DNA of 64,000 nucleotides from Aliivibrio wodanis (GTDB lineage Bacteria > Pseudomonadota > Gammaproteobacteria > Enterobacterales > Vibrionaceae). The stretch is from assembly GCA_000953695.1 (NCBI GenBank), contig LN554846.1, positions 1,674,001 to 1,738,000 of the forward strand, written 5' to 3'. Below are positions 17,152 through 24,934 of the stretch, in pieces (positions within the stretch are counted from its first letter, which is position 1; each line of letters opens with the position of its first letter). The translations under genes and the position numbers were made by a program. Under the pieces are notes generated by a model. That model saw only the letters and a list, made by a program, of their open reading frames with translations, ran no database searches and was not told where the DNA came from.

Positions 17152-17382
17152 TTATTCTTTTTCCGTATGATTAATATTCATCGGGTTTGGGAATACATCT
17201 GTAAATTGGCAGTTCGCCCCAAGTTCATTCAATGCAGTAACGATTCGCCAACAAGTGTTTATGTCAGGGAAACGACGACCTTTTTCAAAATGACTGATTG
17301 CAGAAGCTGAGATACCAAGTTTTGTCGCTAAATTTGCTTGAGTTAATAGAGCACCTCCCCTGATTTCTTTAATCTTTGACAT
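17152..17382 (-). CDS. Cro-like helix-turn-helix regulator
   Basis: 76 residues with an XRE-type helix-turn-helix (LTQANLATKLGISASAISHF EKGRRFPD region). The start at 17382 follows AGAGG with good spacing; 17 more codons upstream lie in the operator. It is divergent from the S24 repressor and first on the leftward early transcript, so it takes the role of Cro/YdaS. Confidence 0.8.
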   Translation of the reverse strand: MSKIKEIRGGALLTQANLATKLGISASAISHFEKGRRFPDINTCWRIVTALNELGANCQFTDVFPNPMNINHTEKE

Positions 17383-17418
17383 ATAAGTACCTCTTGTATG
17401 TACGCGACGAACTACAAT

Positions 17419-17489
17419 ATACATAACGTACATATAAATATCAACAAAATGTACATAGTGTTTCTTGAATGGTTTATTACATTTTGTAT
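17419..17489. promoter_or_regulatory. Immunity operators: three AC-N5-GT half-palindromes
   Basis: Three sites share an AC-N5-GT core with A/T-rich flanks: ACATAACGT (17421-17429), ACATAGTGT (17453-17461) and ACATTTTGT (17479-17487). They fill the 116-bp divergent space between the Cro-like gene and the S24 repressor. A three-site operator at this place is the expected layout for CI/Cro competition. Confidence 0.65.
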
Positions 17490-17498
17490 AGTTGAGTT

Positions 17499-18155
17499 AT
17501 GAAAATGAATTGGACTGAAATGGTGAAAGCTCGCCTAAAGGAGCTATCAGTAACTCAAGAAGCATTGGCTGAAAAAATCGGAGTTACCCCTGGAGGTTTG
17601 GGTCATTGGTTAAATGGACGACGTGACCCTAGTCTTGAAATCATAGCTAAGATTCTTAAAGAATTGAGGCTAGATAAGTTGATCCTAAATTCTGATGGTT
17701 CTCTTGAGTACCCATCTCTTGAAAATACAACACCATCACCAGAACTAGCGTATAAGAATAGCTTTCCAGTGATCAGTGCTGTACAAGCAGGAGCATGGAC
17801 AGAGGCTTGTGAACCCTACTCTTTAAATGAGGTAGATGAGTTCCTATTCACCACAGAGAAGGCGAATGAGCATTCTTTTTGGCTGAAAGTTAAAGGTGAT
17901 TCGATGACATCAAACTCATCGCCAAGCTTTCCTGAAGGAACTGCCGTTTTAGTCGACCCATGTATAGAACCGGAAAGTGGTAAATTAGTTATTGCCAAAT
18001 TATCTGATGTGAATGAAGCGACATTTAAACGCTTAATCATTGATGCTGGGCAAAAATACCTTAAACCACTAAACCCTGATTACCCAATGCTTCCGATAAA
18101 TGGAAACTGTAAGATCATTGGTGTCGTTATAGACGCCAAAATGAAACTGTTTTAA
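17499..18155 (+). CDS. CI-like prophage repressor with S24 self-cleavage domain
   Basis: 218 residues. An XRE helix-turn-helix (about 14-52), a linker, then a LexA/CI-type peptidase: cleavage site A97-G98 (VQAG), catalytic Ser135 in KGDSMTS and Lys177 in EATFKRL. RecA-stimulated self-cleavage would inactivate it in the SOS response and induce the prophage. It is divergent from the Cro-like gene and followed by a clear terminator. Confidence 0.9.
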   Translation: MKMNWTEMVKARLKELSVTQEALAEKIGVTPGGLGHWLNGRRDPSLEIIAKILKELRLDKLILNSDGSLEYPSLENTTPSPELAYKNSFPVISAVQAGAWTEACEPYSLNEVDEFLFTTEKANEHSFWLKVKGDSMTSNSSPSFPEGTAVLVDPCIEPESGKLVIAKLSDVNEATFKRLIIDAGQKYLKPLNPDYPMLPINGNCKIIGVVIDAKMKLF

Positions 18156-18173
18156 ACAACATCCATTTCTAAT

Positions 18174-18198
18174 TAACCGCCCTAGTGGCGGTTTTTTT
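18174..18198 (+). terminator. Terminator of the repressor gene
   Basis: AACCGCC-CTAGT-GGCGGTT followed by a seven-T run, 19 bp after the repressor stop. Confidence 0.9.
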
Positions 18199-18240
18199 AT
18201 GCCTAAATTTTAGTCTCTAGCTCTCCAAAAGAAAATAAAT

Positions 18241-18280
18241 ATACATTTTGTATTTACAACGATATATACGTTATGTATAT
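18241..18280. promoter_or_regulatory. Two further repressor-type operators
   Basis: ATACATTTTGTAT (18241-18253) and ATATACGTTATGTATAT (18264-18280) carry the same AC-N5-GT core as the immunity operators, 25 bp apart, and are better palindromes. They lie just upstream of the rightward early gene at 18313, so that operon is probably under the same repressor. Confidence 0.65.
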
Positions 18281-18312
18281 TTAAATCATCAAATGAGTAC
18301 AGAGGACTAAAT

Positions 18313-18570
18313 ATGAAAACACTTTCGTTAAGCCATTTATCAAAACTTGCCTCTACGGCTGAGCAAGTTCGCCAGAGTATTACTTTAGGCAATATTGCTG
18401 TAAGCCAGACGGCACAAAACCACCCTATCCGCGATGAGTTTAAGGCTTTTGAAGTTGAGGCAAAGTCGCTGTTGGAGACATTCACAGCAGAAGTAAGCGA
18501 TGAGCTGATCTCAAAAATTGAGAAGCTGCAAATCACCGCTGAGAATATTAATAGCAGATTGAGTTATTGA
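18313..18570 (+). CDS. Early prophage protein, unknown function
   Basis: 85 residues, all predicted helix, acidic C-terminal half (SDELISKIEKLQITAENINSRL). No domain recognised. It is the first gene of the rightward early operon behind two repressor-type operators, so it would be among the first proteins made on induction, where other lambdoids encode N or Kil-type functions. Confidence 0.6.
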   Translation: MKTLSLSHLSKLASTAEQVRQSITLGNIAVSQTAQNHPIRDEFKAFEVEAKSLLETFTAEVSDELISKIEKLQITAENINSRLSY

Positions 18571-18579
18571 ATTGAAAAG

Positions 18580-18619
18580 CTTTGTGCAATGAGCCTTTCA
18601 CCAATTTGGGCTGACCACC
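18580..18619 (+). repeat. Leader repeat, copy 2, with GGCTGACCACC
   Basis: TTTGTGCAATGAGCCTTTC (18581-18599) followed after 9 bp by GGCTGACCACC (18609-18619). Both blocks recur together at 19340-19391. Confidence 0.8.
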
Positions 18620-18636
18620 CACAGGAGATGTTATGA
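18589..18636 (+). CDS. 15-aa leader peptide coupled to the next gene
   Basis: ATG within the leader repeat opens MSLSPIWADHPQEML and stops at a TGA that overlaps the ATG of the 18633 gene. A very short frame ending exactly on a start codon suggests translational coupling or attenuation. Confidence 0.4.
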   Translation: MSLSPIWADHPQEML

Positions 18637-18941
18637 GTAATGAACTAAACGGATTCTTTACCCTAATTATGAGTGATTTGGATGATAGAGAACGTATGTG
18701 GGAGCGCTACTTGAAGCAACGCCCACATGAACAAGTTTGCTGTCAACATCACTTAGCAACAATTGGCAATATCAAAAGACTCACCTTAAGCCGAGCTAGG
18801 CAGTTTGGTCTTGTGGTGAATGATGATCCAAAAATACTCAAACAAGATGAAGAGTTTGGTGTTGTTGATATTGATGCCCGTAGAAAACAAGTAAAACATA
18901 TTTTTCTATCTCAACATCTTATTTGTTTGGGGGAATACTGA
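18633..18941 (+). CDS. Hypothetical early protein
   Basis: 102 residues, helical and charged (MSDLDDRERMWERYLKQRPHEQ, then a CCQHH cluster). Not recognised. GGAG lies 8 bp before the ATG. Its 3' end overlaps by 23 bp the end of a gene on the other strand. Confidence 0.6.
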   Translation: MSNELNGFFTLIMSDLDDRERMWERYLKQRPHEQVCCQHHLATIGNIKRLTLSRARQFGLVVNDDPKILKQDEEFGVVDIDARRKQVKHIFLSQHLICLGEY

Positions 18942-19194
18942 ATAGCTCGTAATACGGAAGGTATATTGGCTTTGGCCTGGCAAAGATGTTTTCAACAACA
19001 GCAGAGGTGATGAACTCTCCACTAAGGTTCGTTATATCCTCACCACCAAGAGTATGCAGATCGCCAGTAACAAAATCTCTATGCTGGAAGTCTTCACAGT
19101 CCGCAGTGTAGAAAGTGGTAATAGTACAGTCATCTTCCACTAAGACGAAAACTAGATTTTCCCTTAATGAGCGAGCAACGACAATGCCTCTCAT
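18919..19194 (-). CDS. Hypothetical protein, antisense within the early operon
   Basis: 91 residues starting MRGIVVARSLRENLVFVLVEDD, beta-rich, with no domain I recognise. It is transcribed against its neighbours and ends inside the 18633 gene. Its amino-acid make-up looks like a real protein rather than a shadow, and the other strand here is not otherwise coding. It may be an independent cargo gene. Confidence 0.5.
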   Translation of the reverse strand: MRGIVVARSLRENLVFVLVEDDCTITTFYTADCEDFQHRDFVTGDLHTLGGEDITNLSGEFITSAVVENIFARPKPIYLPYYELFSIPPNK

Positions 19195-19338
19195 ATTTTT
19201 ATCCTCTGATTAGTTGGCACTATCAAGGATACCACGACCGAGCGTGGTTAAATATCTCGGACTCTTTTTAAAGCTTTTATTTGTGAGGGCTTTAAAAAGA
19301 AGAAAACCCCTATTAGTGACCAAACCAATAAGGGCTAA

Positions 19339-19391
19339 CTTTGTGCAATGAGTCTTTCAACTCGCAATCAGTATATAACTGGCTGACCACC
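19339..19391 (+). repeat. Leader repeat, copy 3, with short frame MSLSTRNQYITG
   Basis: TTTGTGCAATGAGTCTTTC (19340-19358) and GGCTGACCACC (19381-19391). The ATG at 19348 opens a 12-codon frame ending at 19386, 58 bp before the next gene, which itself begins MSLLTYQN. Confidence 0.75.
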
Positions 19392-19443
19392 AATTACAAG
19401 CACTTATGCTGATTGCTGGGTTTCACCCAAAAGGAAATGTGTA

Positions 19444-19683
19444 ATGAGTCTATTAACTTATCAAAACAGCCAAGAAGCGTTTATTGGCAAGCATATACAT
19501 GCCGCTTTACAGACTGACGGCTATGAAACGTCTGATATTAACCGAGGCATTCAAGAAGCTCTCCGTTTCTATCGTACCACTTGTACTTTCACCAAAGGCC
19601 GAGTGTTTGATTCATGTTTAGCAAAAGCTCGCAATCTTCTTAAGCCAATTAAGAAGCCAACAAAGAAAGGTAAAGCAGCATGA
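19444..19683 (+). CDS. Hypothetical early protein
   Basis: 79 residues with a basic tail (KPIKKPTKKGKAA). It starts MSLLTYQNSQEAF, similar to the 43-aa protein's MSLSYQNIHGQ, which suggests a shared origin of the 5' part. AAGGAAA precedes the ATG. It overlaps the next gene by 4 bp. Confidence 0.6.
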   Translation: MSLLTYQNSQEAFIGKHIHAALQTDGYETSDINRGIQEALRFYRTTCTFTKGRVFDSCLAKARNLLKPIKKPTKKGKAA

Positions 19684-20351
19684 ATCCGCGTCATTTAGAA
19701 AAAATCAAAAAGTGTTTTGAGCTTGGTAAATCAGGTAACCCAAACGAAGCTGCAACCGCTTTGGCAATGGCTCATAAATTAATGCGTAAATATGGTCTTT
19801 CTGAAGATGATATTGACTTTATTGAAATGGGAGCCACCACCACTGCTTCTAAGATCCAGAAAAAGCCAGTTGCTTACGCTGTAAATCTTGGGACAAGTAT
19901 CGCCAGCTCGTTTAAGTGTGAGGTGCTTCTTCAGTATTCGTATCATGGAAATAATTTTAAATTCATCGGTAGAAAAGACACGGCCATGATGTCTGCTTAT
20001 GCATTTGATGTGCTTTTTCGTCAATTGAAACTGGCTCGTAAAGCGTTCTTGGCTACTGTCCACACTCGCACTTCTAAACAGAATAAAACAAAGCGAGCAG
20101 ATTGTTATTGTGACGGCTGGGTAAATTCTGTTGTACGTAACTTAGATGTTGAAGAGTTACCACCAGAAGAGAAAGAACGCATTACAAATTATCGTAAACA
20201 CATTGGTTCATACACAGAGAAAAAGGCTAAATCAAGACAGCGCAAAGGCGGTTCTATCTCTGATTACCTTACAGGTTCTCATGATGGTAAGAACGTTCGC
20301 GTAAACACGCCAATACATGGTTCAGAAGGTGAACGACTATGCCTTCAATAG
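19680..20351 (+). CDS. DUF2786-domain phage protein
   Basis: 223 residues. The N-terminus (LEKIKKCFELGKSGNPNEAA, TALAMAHKLMRKYGLSEDDID) is the DUF2786 domain, found in many phage and plasmid early regions; the middle, with HTRTSKQNKTKRADCYCDGW, is typical of its companion domain. Molecular role unknown. It is coupled to its upstream neighbour (ATGA) and overlaps the next gene by 13 bp. Confidence 0.75.
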   Translation: MNPRHLEKIKKCFELGKSGNPNEAATALAMAHKLMRKYGLSEDDIDFIEMGATTTASKIQKKPVAYAVNLGTSIASSFKCEVLLQYSYHGNNFKFIGRKDTAMMSAYAFDVLFRQLKLARKAFLATVHTRTSKQNKTKRADCYCDGWVNSVVRNLDVEELPPEEKERITNYRKHIGSYTEKKAKSRQRKGGSISDYLTGSHDGKNVRVNTPIHGSEGERLCLQ

Positions 20352-20722
20352 ACAAAATCAAAGAGCAGAATCGTAAACGCGCTCAAAAGTTACGTAACAA
20401 CAAAAAGAAACACGGTGTGATTGATCTTCGCGTGCCTTTGCACTCTGTTGAGCAAAACAAGTTAAGCAAGATTTGTGAGTTCTTCGCCTTTCCTGATAAA
20501 GCGTATAGCAGTGAAGAAGCTCTCCAATCGTTAATTCATCGGGTTTATTCCGAGATACCAAAGATTGAAGATGATCTTGGTATGTGTGAAATGTGTGGTG
20601 AGCAATTGCCACAAGGTTGCGCCAAGTTGAAAGAAGGCGGCCTTTTTAAAGGCGATAGCAACTGTTTCCATACAATTAACCGTGTACGAATATTTGAACC
20701 AAGCAAGGAGGCTTCACAATGA
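20339..20722 (+). CDS. Hypothetical protein with CxxC pair
   Basis: 127 residues: a very basic N-terminus (KEQNRKRAQKLRNNKKKHG), then a helical part and MCEMCGEQLPQGC ... DSNCFHT, which could bind zinc. Likely a nucleic-acid-binding early protein; not recognised as a family. Overlaps neighbours at both ends. Confidence 0.6.
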   Translation: MPSIDKIKEQNRKRAQKLRNNKKKHGVIDLRVPLHSVEQNKLSKICEFFAFPDKAYSSEEALQSLIHRVYSEIPKIEDDLGMCEMCGEQLPQGCAKLKEGGLFKGDSNCFHTINRVRIFEPSKEASQ

Positions 20723-20793
20723 GCTTAGCAATTTATGGCATTGGCTGTTTGATTTTTTATGCCTTTTACACATGGAACCACCACTCAAAATAA
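20719..20793 (+). CDS. 24-aa membrane peptide
   Basis: ATG overlaps the preceding TGA (ATGA) and follows AAGGAGG at 20704-20710. The peptide MSLAIYGIGCLIFYAFYTW plus a short polar tail is one hydrophobic helix. The strong ribosome binding site makes translation likely; role unknown. Confidence 0.55.
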   Translation: MSLAIYGIGCLIFYAFYTWNHHSK

Positions 20794-20839
20794 ACCTATT
20801 GTTTTAAAAACTACTTAGATTAAAAATAAGGACTGATTT

Positions 20840-21031
20840 ATGACAACTCAAACTGAAGTTAAAAAGACACCGTTGTACATTACTGATGCTGAAGTAATGG
20901 AAACTTTAGATATTAGCCAGCCTACTCTATGGCGTTGGACAAAGAAAAGAGATTTTCCAAAGCCTGTAATGCGTGGCCGCCGTTCGTACAAAGCATTTAT
21001 GGAATGGATGGTAGGGAAAGGTTTGGTTTAA
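20840..21031 (+). CDS. AlpA-family excisionase / regulator
   Basis: 63 residues with the MerR-like helix-turn-helix of AlpA (YITDAEVMETLDISQPTLWRW, then DFPKPVMRGRRSYKAF). Such proteins act as excisionase or activate integrase. It ends the rightward early operon, on the integrase side of the prophage, which fits an Xis role. Confidence 0.75.
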   Translation: MTTQTEVKKTPLYITDAEVMETLDISQPTLWRWTKKRDFPKPVMRGRRSYKAFMEWMVGKGLV

Positions 21032-21035
21032 AATT

Positions 21036-21069
21036 AAAAATAAGGAGCGAATAAAAGCTCCTTATTTTT
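21036..21069. terminator. Bidirectional terminator between AlpA and the membrane gene
   Basis: Perfect stem AAAAATAAGGAGC / GCTCCTTATTTTT with an 8-nt loop. It closes the rightward early operon and the leftward membrane/NA37-like cassette. Confidence 0.9.
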
Positions 21070-21077
21070 CTATAAAA

Positions 21078-22301
21078 TCAACCAGATAATGGACATCCCG
21101 AGCCCTGACTATTTAAATAAAAACACACCATATATATTAGCCAAACTAAAGAAGACATAAAAACACCGAATCGGATATTTTTAAGAAGGGCTATGGCTTT
21201 CGTTCCTCTATCTTTGATCTCATCATAAGTAGAATCAACTAATTTAGAGCTATGTTTTAAATTATAATCATCTGTTGAATTCTCATTTAAACGATACAAA
21301 ACACGTTTAGAACTCTTTATACAATCTCTTATTGCTGATATTTTATGCTCTAAATTTAAAGTAACTAAATACAATGCTAGTACCATAGCTGTAAAAATTA
21401 AAATAGCAGACATAACATTCCAGCTACGTAAAAGACTTGTCCCTAAAATCACTACTGGTATTGATAAAGCTTTAGCCTGATTATCATGAATAATAGCGTT
21501 AATTTTTTCGAAATACTCAATCTTAGAAATCTCTATTGATTGAAAAAATTTATCAAACGAATATTTATTTATATAATACTCATAGCCAGTAATATAATAA
21601 TCATTAAAATCAGTAGGTTCCTTGAGTATGTTTATTATAACACTCTGATTTCGACCTCTTTTAAATGCTTTTAAAAGAGCTGATTTCACTACTAATTTTT
21701 TCTCTACTGCATGAGTTTCATCTTCTCCAAAAGAATAACTTAATGGAAAATCTGAAATATTATCAAATACCTCAAGCACTTTATTGTTTTCAATCAATAA
21801 CTCATGTGTTTTAATTTTCTTATCTGATTCAATTTCTTCAAGAATATAAATTGACAACTTATTATCATTATTACTAAGTGAATAATTTCTTGTCACATCT
21901 TTAAATAATTGAACCCACTGTTGAAGCGCAATAAATTTATTATAGACACCATCGTAATTAAAATTCTTATCCATAATGAAAAATGATGAGTCTTGGGAGC
22001 TTAACTCACCTTTAACCGCCAACTTAAAGTATCGATTAAAAAAAGATTTAAATGTTTCATCTACATTATCTAAATGTAGATATTTAAAACTTAAACGAAC
22101 AATGCTACCTGATTGCTCAGAAACAAATTCAGCTTCCAAATTTGCATTTAATGCTTCTAATTCAGTAAGTAAATGATCTACAGCCGAGCGATCTTCCAGA
22201 ACAAACGTCATTTCTAAATAACGCCCACTAATAGCTGCACCATCTTGAGATAGTGCATTTAATAACTTTAGTTTTTCTAGAATTTCAGTGTGATTATTCA
22301 T
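21078..22301 (-). CDS. Membrane protein of the NA37-linked cassette, unknown function
   Basis: 407 residues. The first 270 are soluble and mixed alpha/beta. Near residues 276-316 come two hydrophobic stretches (LSIPVVILGTSLL and WNVMSAILIFTAMVLALYLV), then a charged cytosolic-type loop and a last membrane helix (about 379-396). No known domain was recognised. It overlaps the NA37-like gene by 8 bp and shares its transcript and terminator. A large sensor-like soluble part joined to a few membrane helices is common among abortive-infection effectors, but this is inference. Confidence 0.65.
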   Translation of the reverse strand: MNNHTEILEKLKLLNALSQDGAAISGRYLEMTFVLEDRSAVDHLLTELEALNANLEAEFVSEQSGSIVRLSFKYLHLDNVDETFKSFFNRYFKLAVKGELSSQDSSFFIMDKNFNYDGVYNKFIALQQWVQLFKDVTRNYSLSNNDNKLSIYILEEIESDKKIKTHELLIENNKVLEVFDNISDFPLSYSFGEDETHAVEKKLVVKSALLKAFKRGRNQSVIINILKEPTDFNDYYITGYEYYINKYSFDKFFQSIEISKIEYFEKINAIIHDNQAKALSIPVVILGTSLLRSWNVMSAILIFTAMVLALYLVTLNLEHKISAIRDCIKSSKRVLYRLNENSTDDYNLKHSSKLVDSTYDEIKDRGTKAIALLKNIRFGVFMSSLVWLIYMVCFYLNSQGSGCPLSG

Positions 22302-23451
22302 CTATAATATTTTTAATTTTTCTCAGTTGTTCAGGATCTGTAATAGTTGCTGTAAACGTTAATTCATTACTTGCATCATCAAATCTAATACCTCGACTAC
22401 TACTATCAGTACTTGAACCTAATGAACTTTTTTCAAGCCTTAATGTAGCAAAACCCACATCCAAACTAACGTATACCAATTCTTTAATTATATTCGATTT
22501 TAGCTCAAATTCATCATTAATTTCATATATTCCTTCATTAGCAAAAACAACAAACTGTCCACGTAATTCTGCATAATCATTAGGAATACATTGGTCAACA
22601 ACAGCACCAACTTGCTCTAATGTAACTAATGTACCTTTCTTTTCTTCTGAAAAGTCATATACTTTCTGTTCAATCACATCTCTTACTGTTCGATTTAAGC
22701 TTGCTTTATGAAGTGAATTAAAATCATGTAATGCTTTTTCCAAATTCTCACAACTTGCCTTATTTGTAACTCCTTTCTCTGCAAACATTGCATCCTTAAA
22801 GTAATCACGAATATCAGCACCACCTCGAATAAACGAGAGAAAGTTATCTATTTCTTCAGTATCAGATGCTTGATGAGCTAAGAACCTAGTCAAATCAATC
22901 TGACAACCCTGGATGAATTGCTTCAAATCGATAACGTCGACTTCTGAAATTTGTAAATCACTCGTAAATTTAAGAGCCCCAGTATTACGAACCATCAGCA
23001 CCACAAATTTATCACCTATGATCTCTAATTCATCTATGGCCACTCTTTCGCTAATCCCATTCTCTCCTATAACTTGAGATTGTTCTTTTAAGAGTTGATA
23101 ATGAATAAAAACAATAACCGCGCCATCTTCTAGTCTTGAGTTTTTTAACTCTCTTTTTAAAGAGTGCTCCGTAAAATTTTGATGGAAAGCTGAAAAAGAG
23201 ATCCCACCATCAACTTCTAAATATTCAGATAAAATTGTTGGAAACGAACGAGGTGCAGCATCAGCCTTAAATGTTGAATACTCCTTACTTCCTGAGTTTA
23301 TTTTTTCATGTACTTTCTGAACAAATTTAATCACATTTTCAGAGTTCGCATCCCATGAACTACCAGGACTTAGATTCCAGTCTCGATCATCATTATTTTC
23401 AGAAGTCGCACCTTTATATGCAATTGCGTTCAAAACTTTAAACATGTTCAA
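22294..23451 (-). CDS. NA37 / YejK-like nucleoid-associated protein
   Basis: 385 residues whose layout follows the 37-kDa nucleoid-associated family (E. coli YejK/NdpA): an early helix VIKFVQKVHEKIN followed by YSTFKAD, the strand AVIVFIHYQLL, a central DLTRFLAH, then the family-like core LSFIRGGADIRDYFKDAMFAEKG and a helical VRDVIEQKVYDFSEE. The resemblance is by pattern and not aligned. YejK binds the nucleoid; here the gene is cargo beside the integrase and first in a two-gene operon with a membrane protein. Confidence 0.6.
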   Translation of the reverse strand: MNMFKVLNAIAYKGATSENNDDRDWNLSPGSSWDANSENVIKFVQKVHEKINSGSKEYSTFKADAAPRSFPTILSEYLEVDGGISFSAFHQNFTEHSLKRELKNSRLEDGAVIVFIHYQLLKEQSQVIGENGISERVAIDELEIIGDKFVVLMVRNTGALKFTSDLQISEVDVIDLKQFIQGCQIDLTRFLAHQASDTEEIDNFLSFIRGGADIRDYFKDAMFAEKGVTNKASCENLEKALHDFNSLHKASLNRTVRDVIEQKVYDFSEEKKGTLVTLEQVGAVVDQCIPNDYAELRGQFVVFANEGIYEINDEFELKSNIIKELVYVSLDVGFATLRLEKSSLGSSTDSSSRGIRFDDASNELTFTATITDPEQLRKIKNIIDE

Positions 23452-23521
23452 TACCTATAAATGATTATTTTTAGGGATATTACAATAACTATAAAGCTTT
23501 TGTTACTAACAACATTGCATT

Positions 23522-24739
23522 CTAAAGAATATTTTTGAAATCTGCTGATTTATCTACTATTTGACACCACTTTTCATAACCTTCTCGCTGCTCTTCAAGA
23601 TAGTTATAATCAAGATAGTGGCTTTGTACGCCTGTATGCACCTTATGGCCTAACATCACCTCGGCTACATGGTATTTAACCCCTATCGACTCCCAAATAT
23701 TACGAGCCGTTCGTCTCATGTCGTGGTTAGTCGTTCTCGGGTAACCCATGCTTTCTATTTTATCTGCTAATGTCCTTCCAAACGCGACAGGAACATTGGC
23801 CGACATTGGTCTATCGTCTTCACTAATTACTGGTGGAAACATGATTTTATGATCTTGCCATATCCCCATTTGAAAACGGATAACCTCTTCAGCCAATTTT
23901 GGGATAGGACGGATAATCTCTCCTCCATTTTTCTTACGAGTCTTATTATTCTCTTCTGGTACTGTCCATATCAACTTATCTAAATCGAAATCACTCTTTT
24001 TCGCTAAACGCAGCTCATTACTACGACAAGCAAAGATCATCATTAAACGTAAAAAGTTACAGTTGCTTTCATGAACATGTATTTCTGAGATGGCATTCCA
24101 AAGCACAGGAACCGCTTCTTCACTTTGTTTGCTTTTTTTAACGCTGCTTTGAACACCTACATCTGTTTTCTTTAGTTCTGAGAGAGCATTGTATTTAATT
24201 AGGCCGTGACGAACCGCAAATGAAAGGACTTGTTTAAATCGTGCCATTAGGTTGGCTGAATGCTTCGGGCTGACACGCTCACGGGCTTTTCTAAACACTG
24301 GCATGTAATCTATCAGCTCTAAGTGCTTTGCTTGATACTCGCCGATATAGGGACGAATATCAGTATCAAACATTTGAATTAATGGTTTCCAACGAAGGAT
24401 GTTATCTTTTGCGTGGTTTTCCAACCAATAATCTATGATCTCATTGATTGTCGTAGGCACATTAGTTTGACTAAGGTTCAACCCAACTCTTGGATCAACC
24501 CCCATCATTACAAGCTCTGCTTTTTTATCTTTCAGAACTATTGCTTCACGCATTTTTAATGCTGGGTACTGACCTAATGTTAATTTAATTGGTTTGCTTC
24601 TAAATAGAACTCGATATATCCAGGTAACTTTACCTTTGGGGCTAACTCGCACACCTAAGCCGTCTCGATGAGTAACTTCAGGTTTACCCTTGTAAGGTTT
24701 ATTTACTGTGGCTCTTAACCACGCATCTGTAATAGCCAT
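23522..24739 (-). CDS. int: Tyrosine-type prophage integrase (P4-like)
   Basis: 405 residues. N-terminal DUF4102-type arm (DGLGVRVSPKGKVTWIYR), SAM-like core-binding domain, then the catalytic set R239 (ACRSNELR), H339 and R342 (NHDMRR), H365 (LGHKV) and nucleophile Y375 (SHYLD). It integrates and, with an AlpA-type factor, excises the prophage. It lies at the right prophage end. Two LexA boxes upstream suggest SOS control. Confidence 0.95.
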   Translation of the reverse strand: MAITDAWLRATVNKPYKGKPEVTHRDGLGVRVSPKGKVTWIYRVLFRSKPIKLTLGQYPALKMREAIVLKDKKAELVMMGVDPRVGLNLSQTNVPTTINEIIDYWLENHAKDNILRWKPLIQMFDTDIRPYIGEYQAKHLELIDYMPVFRKARERVSPKHSANLMARFKQVLSFAVRHGLIKYNALSELKKTDVGVQSSVKKSKQSEEAVPVLWNAISEIHVHESNCNFLRLMMIFACRSNELRLAKKSDFDLDKLIWTVPEENNKTRKKNGGEIIRPIPKLAEEVIRFQMGIWQDHKIMFPPVISEDDRPMSANVPVAFGRTLADKIESMGYPRTTNHDMRRTARNIWESIGVKYHVAEVMLGHKVHTGVQSHYLDYNYLEEQREGYEKWCQIVDKSADFKNIL

Positions 24740-24809
24740 AATTGTTCAATCCCACCAAATCTTTAGTACAAACTTGGTACAAATTGTAGATGAATACAAG
24801 GGATGAAAC

Positions 24810-24911
24810 ATGAAAATGAGATATCAACTGTATATTTATACAGTATTTTCTATTTTTGTTAAGGTACTGTTTTTGAAGAGAATTAGAAATGTAAGGAAAA
24901 ACACTGAATAG
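24810..24911 (+). CDS. Possible 33-aa hydrophobic-basic peptide
   Basis: An ATG with AAGGG 8 bp upstream opens a peptide with a hydrophobic middle (YIYTVFSIFVKVLFL) and a basic tail, like small membrane toxins. The first LexA box lies inside codons 7-12. It may be chance in an A/T-rich gap. Confidence 0.2.
   Translation: MKMRYQLYIYTVFSIFVKVLFLKRIRNVRKNTE
24827..24844. promoter_or_regulatory. LexA (SOS) box 1
   Basis: ACTGTATATTTATACAGT contains CTGT-N8-ACAG and is palindromic except at the centre, very close to the gammaproteobacterial consensus. It is 88 bp upstream of the integrase start. Confidence 0.8.
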
Positions 24912-24916
24912 TTACA

Positions 24917-24934
24917 ACTGTATGTATGCACAGT
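24917..24934. promoter_or_regulatory. LexA (SOS) box 2
   Basis: ACTGTATGTATGCACAGT again fits CTGT-N8-ACAG, 90 bp from the first box. Confidence 0.65.

Noticed and set aside
24743-24759. GTTCAATCCCACCA-like stretch resembling a tRNA 3' end as attachment site
   Set aside because: No paired T-arm or acceptor stem is visible and the other prophage end is outside the window, so it cannot be supported.
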